Source: Nocardia colli
Lineage (GTDB): Bacteria > Actinomycetota > Actinomycetes > Mycobacteriales > Mycobacteriaceae
DNA: 64,000 nucleotides
Assembly (NCBI RefSeq): GCF_008704205.1
Contig: NZ_VXLC01000018.1
Location: 124,001-188,000 of the forward strand
Reading direction: 5' to 3'
A program made the translations under genes and the position numbers. The notes beneath the pieces are model-generated. The model was not told where the DNA came from and did no database searches. It saw nothing but the letters and a program-made list of their open reading frames with translations. Below are positions 1 through 8,177 of this stretch, one piece after another. The first letter of the stretch is position 1, and each line of letters opens with the position of its first letter.

Positions 1-134
1 TTGGCCTGCGCGACCGCGACGTCACCGTCGGCCGCCTCGCCGACCACCTCGAGGTCGTCCTCGGCGTCGAGGATCATCCGCAGTCCGGCGCGAATGGCGG
101 CGTGATCGTCGGCGATCAGTACCCGGATGGTCAT
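1..134 (-). CDS. response regulator, N-terminal part (cut by window edge)
   Basis: The reverse strand from the ATG at 134 encodes MTIRVLIADDHAAIRAGLRM and continues through the left edge, so only about 44 residues are visible. The DDH acidic pocket near residues 9-11 and the IRAGLRMIL helix are typical of NarL/LuxR-type receiver domains. The ATG overlaps the stop codon of the upstream histidine kinase in an ATGA junction, so the two are translationally coupled and form a two-component pair. The phosphoacceptor Asp and the expected C-terminal HTH lie outside the window. Confidence 0.85.
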   Translation of the reverse strand, partial: MTIRVLIADDHAAIRAGLRMILDAEDDLEVVGEAADGDVAVAQA

Positions 135-1324
135 GCCGGACTCGCGCTGAGCGGCAGTTGGGCGAGCACTTCCCAGCGGCCGGAATCCGGTCCGGCGGTG
201 AAGTTTCCGCCGAGCGCGGCGGCGCGCTCACGCATGTTGATCAGGCCGCGGTGCGGCTCGCCGTTCTCCGAGCGCCGCAACGCGACCGGAGCCATCGGGT
301 TGCGCACCAGCACCCGCAGTTCCGCGTCCCGCGTGCCCACTTCGATGTCGACCTGTTGTCCCGGTGCGTGTTTCATGGCGTTGGTCAATGCCTCCTGAAC
401 GATGCGGTACGCGGCTTGATCGACCGCGCTGGGAAGTTCGGTGCCGTCGAGGGTTTCGCGCACCCGCACGCTGATCCCGGCCGCGCGGGCGGCCTCGACC
501 AGGATGGACAGCTGCGCCAGCCGGCGCGGCGCGGCCACCTCGTCCACCCCGTCGCCGTCGCTGCGCAGCAGCCCGATCATGGTGCGCATCTCCTGCAACG
601 CGCTGACGCTGTTGGTCCGGATGGACTGCATGATCCCGGTGACCGCCGGATCGGCGTCCTTGCGGGCCAGCACGCCCAGCGCGGCCTCGGACTGGATCGC
701 GATGGCCGAGAGGTGCCCGGCGATCACGTCGTGCAGGTCGCGCGCCATGGTGGTGCGTTCGTCGGCGATGGCGGCGCGCCGGTCGAGCTCGGAGACCAAG
801 GTGAGCGCCTGTGCGCGAGCGCGTTCGGCGCCCGCGATCTCCTTGTGCGTGCGCACCGAGTTGGCCCACCACAGCGGCGTCGCGATGAACGCGAACACCA
901 CGACCAGGGCGATCGAGACCGCGCGCAGGTCGCCGGTGCGGACCAGGGTCAGGATCACCACCAATCCGGAGAACACCGACCAGACCACCATCGTGATCCG
1001 TGACATCCGCCGCTCCGAATACAGCACGGCGGCGTAGATCAGGTCGCCGTAGAGGATCCACACCGGCACCGACGGGCCGAGGTGCAGATCGATGAACAGC
1101 GGCACCAGCCCGATGACCATGGCGGTCACCGGCATTCGGCGACGCAACATGGTCAACAGGCACAGCGGGGCGAACACCAGCAGCCGCGTCGACATCGGCA
1201 CGTCGGTCCCGCGATCGATCAGCGCGTACAGATTCGCCGCGTAGAGCCCGGCGCCCGCGGCGAACGACAGCAGCGTGCCCAGCGCGTCGCGCGCCGTCCC
1301 GGGAAGCTCCGACCATTGCCGCAC
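131..1324 (-). CDS. two-component sensor histidine kinase (NarL-family partner, HisKA_3 type)
   Basis: A 397-residue membrane kinase. Hydrophobic segments fill roughly residues 15-155 (four to six helices, no large extracellular domain). A coiled linker follows, then the dimerisation box TTMARDLHDVIAGHLSAIAI with the likely phospho-His at H198, and a C-terminal HATPase domain (QEALTNAMKHAP N-box). This is the DesK/NarX-like layout that pairs with NarL-type regulators such as the one directly downstream. Start: GTG at 1324; the GGAGG just upstream is very close to it, so the true start could be slightly different. The signal sensed is not readable. Confidence 0.88.
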   Translation of the reverse strand: MRQWSELPGTARDALGTLLSFAAGAGLYAANLYALIDRGTDVPMSTRLLVFAPLCLLTMLRRRMPVTAMVIGLVPLFIDLHLGPSVPVWILYGDLIYAAVLYSERRMSRITMVVWSVFSGLVVILTLVRTGDLRAVSIALVVVFAFIATPLWWANSVRTHKEIAGAERARAQALTLVSELDRRAAIADERTTMARDLHDVIAGHLSAIAIQSEAALGVLARKDADPAVTGIMQSIRTNSVSALQEMRTMIGLLRSDGDGVDEVAAPRRLAQLSILVEAARAAGISVRVRETLDGTELPSAVDQAAYRIVQEALTNAMKHAPGQQVDIEVGTRDAELRVLVRNPMAPVALRRSENGEPHRGLINMRERAAALGGNFTAGPDSGRWEVLAQLPLSASPA

Positions 1325-1404
1325 GCCTCCATCTCAGCACAGCCCTGACCAGGCGCCATCCGCCGAAGTGATGACCGCGCGGCGGAGTGAATCGGACATC
1401 GGTC

Positions 1405-1410
1405 TAATCT
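1405..1410 (+). promoter_or_regulatory. -10 box TAATCT of the khtT-like gene (leaderless)
   Basis: TAATCT ends exactly six nucleotides before the GTG start at 1417, so transcription is predicted to begin on the first base of the start codon. No Shine-Dalgarno sequence is present, consistent with leaderless translation, which is common in mycobacteria and relatives. No clear -35 box is seen. Confidence 0.45.
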
Positions 1411-1416
1411 GAACGG

Positions 1417-1899
1417 GTGAATGTCGACGTGACAGCCCTTCCCGGGATCGGAGTCCGCAAAGACTTCGAGGTGCGCTCCGGCCGCCGGATCGGTGTGGTC
1501 GCGCATCGCGATGGCGACATCGACCTCATCGTCTCCAAGATGGACGATCCCGACGCCTGCGCCGCGCAGATCCCGCTGAGCACCGACGAGGCCGCCGTCC
1601 TGGCCAACCTGCTCGGCGCGCCGCAGCTGGTCGCGAAGCTGAACGACGAACACAGTGACCTGCCGGGCATCACCACCCGGCAGCTGCCGATCGCCGACGA
1701 ATCGCCCTACGAGGGACGCACACTCGGCGAGACCGCGATGCGCACCCGCACCAAGGTGTCGATCGTCGCGGTGATGCGGGCCGGCCAGCTGCATCCCTCA
1801 CCCGGGCCGGACTTCACCTTCACCTCAGGCGATGTGCTCGTCGTCGTCGGTACCCCGGACGGCTTGGACGCCGCCGCCAAGATTCTCACGCACGGCTGA
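1417..1899 (+). CDS. TrkA-C (RCK_C) domain regulatory subunit of a cation/proton antiporter (KhtT-like)
   Basis: A 160-residue soluble protein. The N-terminal half has no catalytic motif; the C-terminal half (about residues 80-160: ISLGETAMRT-like stretch, then VVVGTPDGLDAA) fits an RCK_C/TrkA-C domain that binds a small ligand such as a cyclic dinucleotide. It lies five bases upstream of the antiporter gene, the same order as Bacillus KhtT-KhtU, where the small subunit gates K+ export. Start is the GTG at 1417, supported by the leaderless -10 box. Function as gating subunit is inferred from family and context. Confidence 0.8.
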   Translation: MNVDVTALPGIGVRKDFEVRSGRRIGVVAHRDGDIDLIVSKMDDPDACAAQIPLSTDEAAVLANLLGAPQLVAKLNDEHSDLPGITTRQLPIADESPYEGRTLGETAMRTRTKVSIVAVMRAGQLHPSPGPDFTFTSGDVLVVVGTPDGLDAAAKILTHG

Positions 1900-1904
1900 A
1901 ACCG

Positions 1905-3089
1905 ATGACTGGAACCGCGCTCGCCCTAGTCGAGCTCGGAGCGATTCTGTTTGTCCTCGGCACCTTCGGGCGCGTGGCTGGTCGCTTCGGCATGTCTCCC
2001 ATTCCGCTCTACCTGATCGGCGGCCTCGCGTTCGGCCAGGGCGGCATCATCTCGCTCAGCGCCGCCAACGAATTCGGCCACATCGCCGGCGAAATCGGCG
2101 TGGTGCTGCTGTTGTTGCTGCTCGGCCTGGAATACACCGCGCCGGAACTGATGACCGGCCTGCGCCGGTCGTGGGCGGCCGGCCTGGTCGACATCGTGGC
2201 CAACGCGACGCCGGGCGTGATCGTGGCGCTGATCCTCGGCTGGGGCGCGGTCGGCGCGGTCACCATGGGCGGCGTCACCTACATCTCGTCCTCGGGCATC
2301 GTCGCGAAGGTGCTCAACGACCTCGGCCGGCTCGGTAACCGCGAGACCCCGGTGATCCTGTCGATCCTGGTGTTCGAGGACCTGGCGATGGCGGTCTATC
2401 TGCCGATCCTCACCACGATCCTGGCCGGGCTGAGCTTCGCCAGCGGCGCGAAATCGCTGGCGATCGCGCTCACCGCGATCACGGTCGTGCTGGTGGTCGC
2501 GCTGCGCTACGGCCGCTACGTCTCGGCCATCGTGGACAGCTCGGATAACGAGGTGTTCCTGCTGAAGCTGCTCGGCGCGGCGCTGCTGGTGGCCGGCGTC
2601 GCCTCGGCGCTGAACGTGTCCGCGGCGGTCGGGGCGTTCCTGCTCGGCATCGCCATCTCCGGCTCGACCGCGCACGAGGCGGCGAAACTGCTGGAACCGC
2701 TGCGCGATCTGTTCGCCGCGATCTTCTTCGTCGCGTTCGGGCTCACCACCGACCCGCGCGCCATCCCGCCGGTGCTCGGCTGGGCGATCGCGCTGGCCGT
2801 GATCACCATGCTGACCAAGCTCGGCACCGGCTGGTGGGCGGCCAGCAGGCAGGGCATCCGGCCGATGGGCCGGGCCCGGGCCGGTGCGGCGCTGGTCGCG
2901 CGCGGCGAATTCTCCATCGTCATCGCGGGATTGGCGGTGACCATGGGCGGCGTCGACAAGCAGCTGGCGGCGCTGGCCTCGGCCTACGTGCTGCTGATGG
3001 CCATCCTCGGCCCGATCGCGGCGCGCGTCGTCGAGCCGGTCGTCGGAGTGGTGCAGCGCCGGGTGAAGCCCGCCCCCGTCACTCCGTGA
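1905..3089 (+). CDS. CPA2 cation:proton antiporter (KhtU/KefB-like)
   Basis: A 394-residue polytopic membrane protein with about 11-12 hydrophobic helices and no C-terminal nucleotide-binding domain, which matches KhtU rather than full-length KefC. The family signatures are the LLLLLLGLEYTAPELM helix and the SSSGIVAKVLNDL segment. It should exchange K+ (or Na+) for H+ across the membrane, gated by the TrkA-C protein just upstream. Its 3' end overlaps the convergent rhomboid-like gene by about 11 bases. Confidence 0.88.
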   Translation: MTGTALALVELGAILFVLGTFGRVAGRFGMSPIPLYLIGGLAFGQGGIISLSAANEFGHIAGEIGVVLLLLLLGLEYTAPELMTGLRRSWAAGLVDIVANATPGVIVALILGWGAVGAVTMGGVTYISSSGIVAKVLNDLGRLGNRETPVILSILVFEDLAMAVYLPILTTILAGLSFASGAKSLAIALTAITVVLVVALRYGRYVSAIVDSSDNEVFLLKLLGAALLVAGVASALNVSAAVGAFLLGIAISGSTAHEAAKLLEPLRDLFAAIFFVAFGLTTDPRAIPPVLGWAIALAVITMLTKLGTGWWAASRQGIRPMGRARAGAALVARGEFSIVIAGLAVTMGGVDKQLAALASAYVLLMAILGPIAARVVEPVVGVVQRRVKPAPVTP

Positions 3090-3846
3090 GCGTGGCCGCG
3101 GGCTCGGGTTTGGCCGCGGTCTTCTTCTCCACCCAGCGGCCGACCACGGTCGCGAGCCCGCCGACGGCGAGGCCGATCAGGCACGCGCACAGGTGGCCGT
3201 AGTCGGTGAACGTCGGACCGATCCAGAGCGCCGCGACCAGGGTCAGGATGAGCGTGCCCGCCCACAGCAGCCGGACCAGGCCGCGGAACCGGAAGGTCAG
3301 CGCGGCGAGCACCGCCGAAAAGCCGTAGCTGGTGCCGACATCCGCGGCGACCGCCACCACCCGGGGGATGACGCCGCGGTCGATCGCGTGCGAGATGCCG
3401 GTGACGGTGAGCAGCGTCGCGCCGATGTGCCCGGTGGCGAACAGGATGATCCAGCGGGTGGTGCCCAGCCAGCGTTCCGCGTAGGCCATCACGATCAGGA
3501 AGCCGGCGATGGTGGTCCACGGGAAGCCGCCGTCGGTCCAGAACGCCGAGGCGACCAGCACCTGCACCGGGTTGTGCCGCATGTTGTAGAGGTTGGTCGA
3601 CGCGGAGAAGATCAGCCGGCGTTCGACCGAGTCGCCGACCCCGCGCAGCGTCCACCAGGTGACGAACACGGTGAACGCGTAGGCGGTGCTGGCCGGCGCC
3701 GCGCCCAGGTGCTCGCGGATCGCGGGCAGCACCCGGTGCGCCAACCCGGGACGGCGCAGCCAGTCCCAGACGACGCGGGCTTCGGTGCGGAGATCGATGG
3801 TCTGCGTCCAGGGTGACCGAAACCGGACCGGGGCGGAGGCAATCAC
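3079..3846 (-). CDS. rhomboid-like integral membrane protein
   Basis: With the GTG at 3846 as start the product is 255 residues beginning VIASAPVRF, with about six hydrophobic segments. The reading frame stays open upstream to 3987, but that part is Arg-rich, lies over a putative operator of the divergent eut operon and lacks membrane character, so the shorter start is preferred. The region NMRHNPVQVLVASAFW and later GTSYGFSAVLAAL and YGHLCACLIGLAVG resemble rhomboid helices; the GTSYG site differs from the canonical GxSG, so proteolytic activity is uncertain. Substrate unknown. Confidence 0.65.
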   Translation of the reverse strand: MIASAPVRFRSPWTQTIDLRTEARVVWDWLRRPGLAHRVLPAIREHLGAAPASTAYAFTVFVTWWTLRGVGDSVERRLIFSASTNLYNMRHNPVQVLVASAFWTDGGFPWTTIAGFLIVMAYAERWLGTTRWIILFATGHIGATLLTVTGISHAIDRGVIPRVVAVAADVGTSYGFSAVLAALTFRFRGLVRLLWAGTLILTLVAALWIGPTFTDYGHLCACLIGLAVGGLATVVGRWVEKKTAAKPEPAATLTE

Positions 3847-3971
3847 CGACCAAGTGTGCCGTGTCCGCCTGTGAGCGACCCTGCGACCCGCCTGTGTGTG
3901 CGCTGTGTCACCGGTGGCGACACCGCGTCCGTAACGTCGTTTCACACCCGGGCAACAAACACTCCCAAGAA

Positions 3972-3987
3972 TTGGTCCACCGACCAA
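3972..3987. promoter_or_regulatory. inverted repeat TTGGTC-CACC-GACCAA upstream of the eut operon
   Basis: A perfect 6-bp inverted repeat with a 4-bp spacer lies 31 bp before the permease start. The TGGTC/GACCA arms resemble GntR/FadR-family operators (known family preference for TGGT...ACCA). No such regulator gene is adjacent, so the protein would act in trans. It could equally serve the divergent rhomboid-like gene. Confidence 0.5.
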
Positions 3988-4018
3988 ACGGTATGTGGAC
4001 GAGGAGTGCGTAGCGCCT

Positions 4019-5440
4019 ATGACGATCGAGGATGTGCAGGTGACCGGTGCCGCCGGGACGGACTATCTGGCCAAGCGGACGTTGCGTTCGGGCACGGCGG
4101 GCTGGGTGCTGCTGGCCGGGCTCGGGGTCAGCTATGTGATCTCCGGTGACTACGCGGGCTGGAACAGCGGCATCGCGCAGGGCGGTTTCGGCGGCCTGCT
4201 CATCGCGACCGTGCTGATCGCGGGCATGTACCTGGCGATGGTCCTCGGCATGGCGGAGCTGTCGGCGGCCTTGCCCGCGGCGGGTGGCGGTTACACCTTC
4301 GCCCGGCGCGCGCTCGGACCGTGGGGCGGATTCGCCACGGGCACAGCGGTATTGCTCGAATACGCGATCGCGCCCGCGGCCATCGCGACGTTCATCGGCG
4401 GGTACGTCGAATCGCTGAACCTGTTCGGGATCACCGACGGCTGGTGGGTGTATCTGGCGGTGTACGCGTTGTTCATCGGGGTGCATCTGACCGGGGCGGG
4501 GGAGGCGCTCAAGGCGATGTTCGTGATCACCGCGATCGCGCTGGTCGGGCTGCTGGTGTTCGCGGTGTCCGCGTGGGGTCTGTTCGAGACGGGCAACCTG
4601 ACCGATATCCCGGCGGACCCGAATGCCGTTGGTAGTTCCTCGTTCCTGCCGTTCGGCGTGTTCGGGATCTGGGCCGCGGTGCCGTTCGCCATCTGGTTCT
4701 TCCTGGCCGTCGAGGGCGTGCCGCTGGCCGCCGAGGAGGCGCGGGAACCGGAGAAGAACGTGCCCAAGGGGATCATCAGCGCGATGCTGGTGCTGATCGT
4801 CACCGGCGCGGCCGTGCTCTTCCTGGCCACCGGAGCGCTTGGTGCGCAAGCCATTTCGACCTCGGGCAATCCGCTGGTCGAGGCGCTCGGCGACAGCGGG
4901 GCGGCGAAACTGGTGAACTACATCGGGCTCGCCGGGCTGGTCGCCAGCTTCTTCTCCATCGTGTACGCCTACTCCCGCCAGACTTTCGCGCTCTCGCGGG
5001 CGGGTTATCTGCCGACGAGCCTGTCGGTGACCAACGCGCGCAAGGCGCCGGTGCTCGCGCTGATCGTGCCCGGCGTCATCGGTTTCGCGCTGTCGCTGAC
5101 CGGCAAGGGCGCGATGCTGTTGAACATGGCCGTGTTCGGCGCGGCACTCAGCTACGTGCTGATGATGGTGAGCCACATCGTGCTCCGGGTCCGCGAGCCG
5201 AACATGCCGCGCCCGTACCGCACGCCGGGTGGCATCGCGACCACCGCGTTCGCGCTCGTGATCGCCTGTGCCGCAGTGATTGCCACGTTCCTGGTCGATC
5301 CGGTGGCGGCGACCTGGACGCTGGTCGCGTTCTGCGCGTTCATGGCCTACTTCGGGCTCTACAGCAGGCATCGGCTGGTGGCCAACTCGCCGGATGAGGA
5401 ATTCGCCATGTTGGCCAAGGCCGAGGAGGAGCTGGAATGA
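4019..5440 (+). CDS. eat: APC-family ethanolamine permease
   Basis: A 473-residue amino acid/polyamine/organocation family transporter with about 12 transmembrane helices. The N-terminal TLRSGTAGWVLLAGLGVSYV and the WNSGIAQGGFGG segment match ethanolamine permeases. Start chosen at MTIEDVQV (ATG 4019) behind the GAGGAG at 4001-4006. The stop overlaps the eutB start (ATGA), so uptake and cleavage of ethanolamine are translated together. Substrate assignment rests on the coupling to eutBC. Confidence 0.88.
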   Translation: MTIEDVQVTGAAGTDYLAKRTLRSGTAGWVLLAGLGVSYVISGDYAGWNSGIAQGGFGGLLIATVLIAGMYLAMVLGMAELSAALPAAGGGYTFARRALGPWGGFATGTAVLLEYAIAPAAIATFIGGYVESLNLFGITDGWWVYLAVYALFIGVHLTGAGEALKAMFVITAIALVGLLVFAVSAWGLFETGNLTDIPADPNAVGSSSFLPFGVFGIWAAVPFAIWFFLAVEGVPLAAEEAREPEKNVPKGIISAMLVLIVTGAAVLFLATGALGAQAISTSGNPLVEALGDSGAAKLVNYIGLAGLVASFFSIVYAYSRQTFALSRAGYLPTSLSVTNARKAPVLALIVPGVIGFALSLTGKGAMLLNMAVFGAALSYVLMMVSHIVLRVREPNMPRPYRTPGGIATTAFALVIACAAVIATFLVDPVAATWTLVAFCAFMAYFGLYSRHRLVANSPDEEFAMLAKAEEELE

Positions 5441-6846
5441 CCTGTTACACACAGCAACTCGGCGGAGTCACCTACCGGTTCGACGGACTGGTCGAACTGC
5501 TCGCCAAGGCCACCCCGCTGCGCAGCGGCGACGAACTGGCGGGCTGCGCGGCGAGTTCGGATGCCGAGCGGGCGGCCGCCCAGTGGGCGCTGGCGGAGGT
5601 GCCGCTGACCCGGTTCCTGGACGAGCCGGTGGTGCCGTACGAGACCGACGAGGTCACCCGGCTGATCATCGACACCCACGATCGGGTTGCGTTCCAACCG
5701 ATTTCGCATCTGACCGTCGGCGGACTGCGGGACTGGCTGCTGTCCGTCGCGGCCGGCGCCGGTGCCGCGGCCGTCCTGCGCGCGGTATCGCCCGGACTCA
5801 CCCCGGAGATGGTGGCCGCGGTCAGCAAGATCATGCGCAACCAGGATCTGATCGCGGTCGCCCGGGCCGCCGTGGTCACCGCGGGCTTCCGCACCACCGT
5901 CGGCCTGCCCGGCACGCTGGCCACCCGGTTGCAGCCGAACCATCCCACCGACGACCCGCGCGGCATCGCCGCCGCCACCCTCGACGGGCTGCTGCTCGGC
6001 TGCGGCGACGCGGTGATCGGGATCAACCCGGCGACCGATTCGCCGCAGGCCACCGCCGACCTGCTGAGCCTGCTGGACGAGGTGCGGGTCCGCTTCGACA
6101 TCCCCACTCAATCGTGTGTGCTCTCGCACGTGACCACGACCATCGGCCTGATCGAGGCGGGTGCGCCGGTCGATCTGGTGTTCCAGTCGGTCGCGGGCAC
6201 CGAGGGCGCGAATGCCGGCTTCGGCGTGAATATTTCGTTGCTGCGCGAGGGCAACGAGGCCGGCCGGTCGTTGCGTCGCGGCACCGTCGGCGACAACGTG
6301 ATGTATCTGGAAACGGGACAGGGTTCGGCGTTGTCGGCGGGTGCGCATTTCGGCACCGGCGGCAAGCCGGTCGATCAGCAGACCCTGGAGGCCCGGGCCT
6401 ACGCGGTGGCGCGTGATCTGGACCCGCTGCTGGTCAATACGGTCGTCGGTTTCATCGGCCCGGAGTATCTCTACGACGGCAAGCAGATCATCCGCGCCGG
6501 GCTGGAAGACCACTTCTGCGGCAAGCTGCTCGGGCTGCCCATGGGTGTGGACGTGTGCTACACCAATCACGCCGAAGCCGACCAGGACGACATGGATACG
6601 TTGCTGACGCTGTTGGGTGCGGCCGGTTGCGCGTTCGTCATCGCCGTCCCCGGTGCCGACGACGTGATGCTCGGCTACCAGAGTCTGAGCTTCCACGACG
6701 CGCTGTACGCGCGGCGCGTCCTGAACCTGCGTCCCGCACCGGAATTCGAGTCCTGGCTGTCCGGGCTCGGCATGATCGACGCGGCGGGCCGGGTACTGCC
6801 GGTGGAACCGCTCGCGTCGCCGCTGCGCGCATTGGCCGGTGCCTGA
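5437..6846 (+). CDS. eutB: ethanolamine ammonia-lyase large (catalytic) subunit
   Basis: 469 residues, the usual EutB length (about 453-470). The TIM-barrel sequence contains recognisable EutB blocks: KIMRNQDLI, the PNHPTDDPRGIAAATLDGLL segment, FQSVAGTEGANAGFG, and MGVDVCYTNHAEADQDDMD. It cleaves ethanolamine to acetaldehyde and ammonia by an adenosylcobalamin radical mechanism, with EutC binding the cofactor. The gene overlaps the permease upstream and eutC downstream (TGATG). No shell-protein, reactivase or aldehyde dehydrogenase gene is nearby, so the enzyme appears to act outside a microcompartment. Confidence 0.95.
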   Translation: MTCYTQQLGGVTYRFDGLVELLAKATPLRSGDELAGCAASSDAERAAAQWALAEVPLTRFLDEPVVPYETDEVTRLIIDTHDRVAFQPISHLTVGGLRDWLLSVAAGAGAAAVLRAVSPGLTPEMVAAVSKIMRNQDLIAVARAAVVTAGFRTTVGLPGTLATRLQPNHPTDDPRGIAAATLDGLLLGCGDAVIGINPATDSPQATADLLSLLDEVRVRFDIPTQSCVLSHVTTTIGLIEAGAPVDLVFQSVAGTEGANAGFGVNISLLREGNEAGRSLRRGTVGDNVMYLETGQGSALSAGAHFGTGGKPVDQQTLEARAYAVARDLDPLLVNTVVGFIGPEYLYDGKQIIRAGLEDHFCGKLLGLPMGVDVCYTNHAEADQDDMDTLLTLLGAAGCAFVIAVPGADDVMLGYQSLSFHDALYARRVLNLRPAPEFESWLSGLGMIDAAGRVLPVEPLASPLRALAGA

Positions 6847-7739
6847 TGAAGCGAAGGAGCACCAAGCTGGAAGTGGTTGCGGCGCTGGATGAATCGGACA
6901 CCGAGACCGATAGGGGCCGGTCGGAGCGCGCGGGCAGATCCGAAAGTGCTGCGGCACATCAGTTCTGGCAGGACCTCCGGCGCAGTACACAATCGAGGAT
7001 CGGCCTCGGCCGCACCGGCGACGCGCTGCCCACCAAGCGGGTACTGGAATTCCGCGCCGCGCACGCGGCGGCGCGCGACGCAGTCCATCTCCCGTTGGAC
7101 GTACCCGCACTGGGGGAGCGGATCACCGCCCTCGGCCTCGGCGAACCCGTGCACGTGCGCAGCCGGGCAACCGACCGCGCCGAGTATCTCCGCCGCCCCG
7201 ACCTCGGCCGCCTGCCCGCCGAATCCCCCGATCCCGCAACCAAGTCCGATTTGTCCGATGTACCGCACCGTCCCGCCGAGATCGGATTCGTCCTGGCCGA
7301 CGGACTGTCCCCGCGCGCCCTCACCGACCACGGCCCCGCGACGCTGGCCGCCCTGATCGAGGAACTCGCACCCCGCTACACACTCGCCGCCCCGGTGATC
7401 GCCACCCAGGCCAGGGTCGCCCTCGGCGACCACATCGCCGCGGCGATGGGTGTGGCCACGGTGGTCGTGCTGATCGGTGAACGCCCCGGCCTGTCGGTGG
7501 CCGACAGCCTCGGCATCTACCTGACCCATTTACCCCACCCAGGTCGCACGGACGCCGATCGGAACTGCATCTCCAACATTCACCCGCCGGAAGGCCTCGG
7601 CTACCGGCAGGCGGCGAAGGTGGTCGCGGGCTTGGTCTCCGGCGCGCGCGTCCTCGGCCGCTCGGGGGTCGACCTCAAGGACACCTCACGCGCCGACGAG
7701 CTCGGTACCGGCGAGATCATCTCGATCACCGGCGAATGA
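6846..7739 (+). CDS. eutC: ethanolamine ammonia-lyase small (cobalamin-binding) subunit
   Basis: 297 residues from the ATG at 6846, which shares its A with the eutB stop. After an acidic, disordered N-terminus (about 35 residues) come conserved EutC blocks: SRIGLGRTGDALPT, FRAAHAAARDAVH, VVVLIGERPGLSVADSLGIYLTH and DRNCISNIHPPEGL. It binds adenosylcobalamin and pairs with EutB. The last gene of the eat-eutB-eutC operon. Confidence 0.95.
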   Translation: MKRRSTKLEVVAALDESDTETDRGRSERAGRSESAAAHQFWQDLRRSTQSRIGLGRTGDALPTKRVLEFRAAHAAARDAVHLPLDVPALGERITALGLGEPVHVRSRATDRAEYLRRPDLGRLPAESPDPATKSDLSDVPHRPAEIGFVLADGLSPRALTDHGPATLAALIEELAPRYTLAAPVIATQARVALGDHIAAAMGVATVVVLIGERPGLSVADSLGIYLTHLPHPGRTDADRNCISNIHPPEGLGYRQAAKVVAGLVSGARVLGRSGVDLKDTSRADELGTGEIISITGE

Positions 7740-7741
7740 AC

Positions 7742-7969
7742 TCACGCGCCGTGGCTACGTGAGGCTTTCATCGCGGCGTCGGCGCGTGCGGCAGCGCTCT
7801 TCGCGCGCGCGGCGGCCTGCTTGACCAGTTTCTCTTCGGAATCGGTGACCTCGACCTGGCTCACCGAGGGGGTCGGCGCGGGCGCGGCCTGCGCCCGAAC
7901 GACAAAACCGACCACGGCCAGCACGGCAGTGATCGCGACGGCGACGAACAGGGAACGCAGAACACGCAC
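7742..7969 (-). CDS. small secreted or membrane-anchored protein, function unknown
   Basis: A 75-residue product starting at GTG 7969 behind a strong GGAGG. Residues 1-28 form a signal peptide ending in VVRAQAAPAP; the mature part of about 45 residues is Ala/Lys-rich and helical (LVKQAAARAKSAAARADAAMK), resembling a short amphipathic coiled coil. No homologous family is recognised. Its stop is two bases from the eutC stop on the other strand. Confidence 0.6.
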   Translation of the reverse strand: MRVLRSLFVAVAITAVLAVVGFVVRAQAAPAPTPSVSQVEVTDSEEKLVKQAAARAKSAAARADAAMKASRSHGA

Positions 7970-8113
7970 TTTGTCCTCCAGGAATGATCAGGGTGGAGCC
8001 GGACCAAGCAAGAGAAACGAGACGATGTAGCACCGCCACAATAGCGGTCGCCACGCCGTCTACCTCGCCGGACCCCGCCGAAGCCGACCCCGCGTGCGTG
8101 TCGGGAAACGACA

Positions 8114-8168
8114 AGGCCCGCATCCGCCGGGCCGCTGAAAACAGTAGCGGCGCAACGAATGCGGGCCT
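8114..8168 (-). terminator. nested hairpin downstream of sigA
   Basis: A perfect 10-bp outer stem (AGGCCCGCAT at 8114-8123 with ATGCGGGCCT at 8159-8168) encloses an inner 6-bp stem (GCCGCT/AGCGGC). It lies ten bases after the sigA stop and, read on the minus strand, is followed by a short T-containing stretch (TTGTCGTTTC). Likely the sigA terminator. Confidence 0.65.
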
Positions 8169-8177
8169 CGAAACGAC

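Noticed and set aside
3847..4018. Adenosylcobalamin riboswitch before the eut operon
   Set aside because: The 170-bp gap has no B12-box-like sequence or long structured leader; only the short dyad at 3972-3987 is seen.
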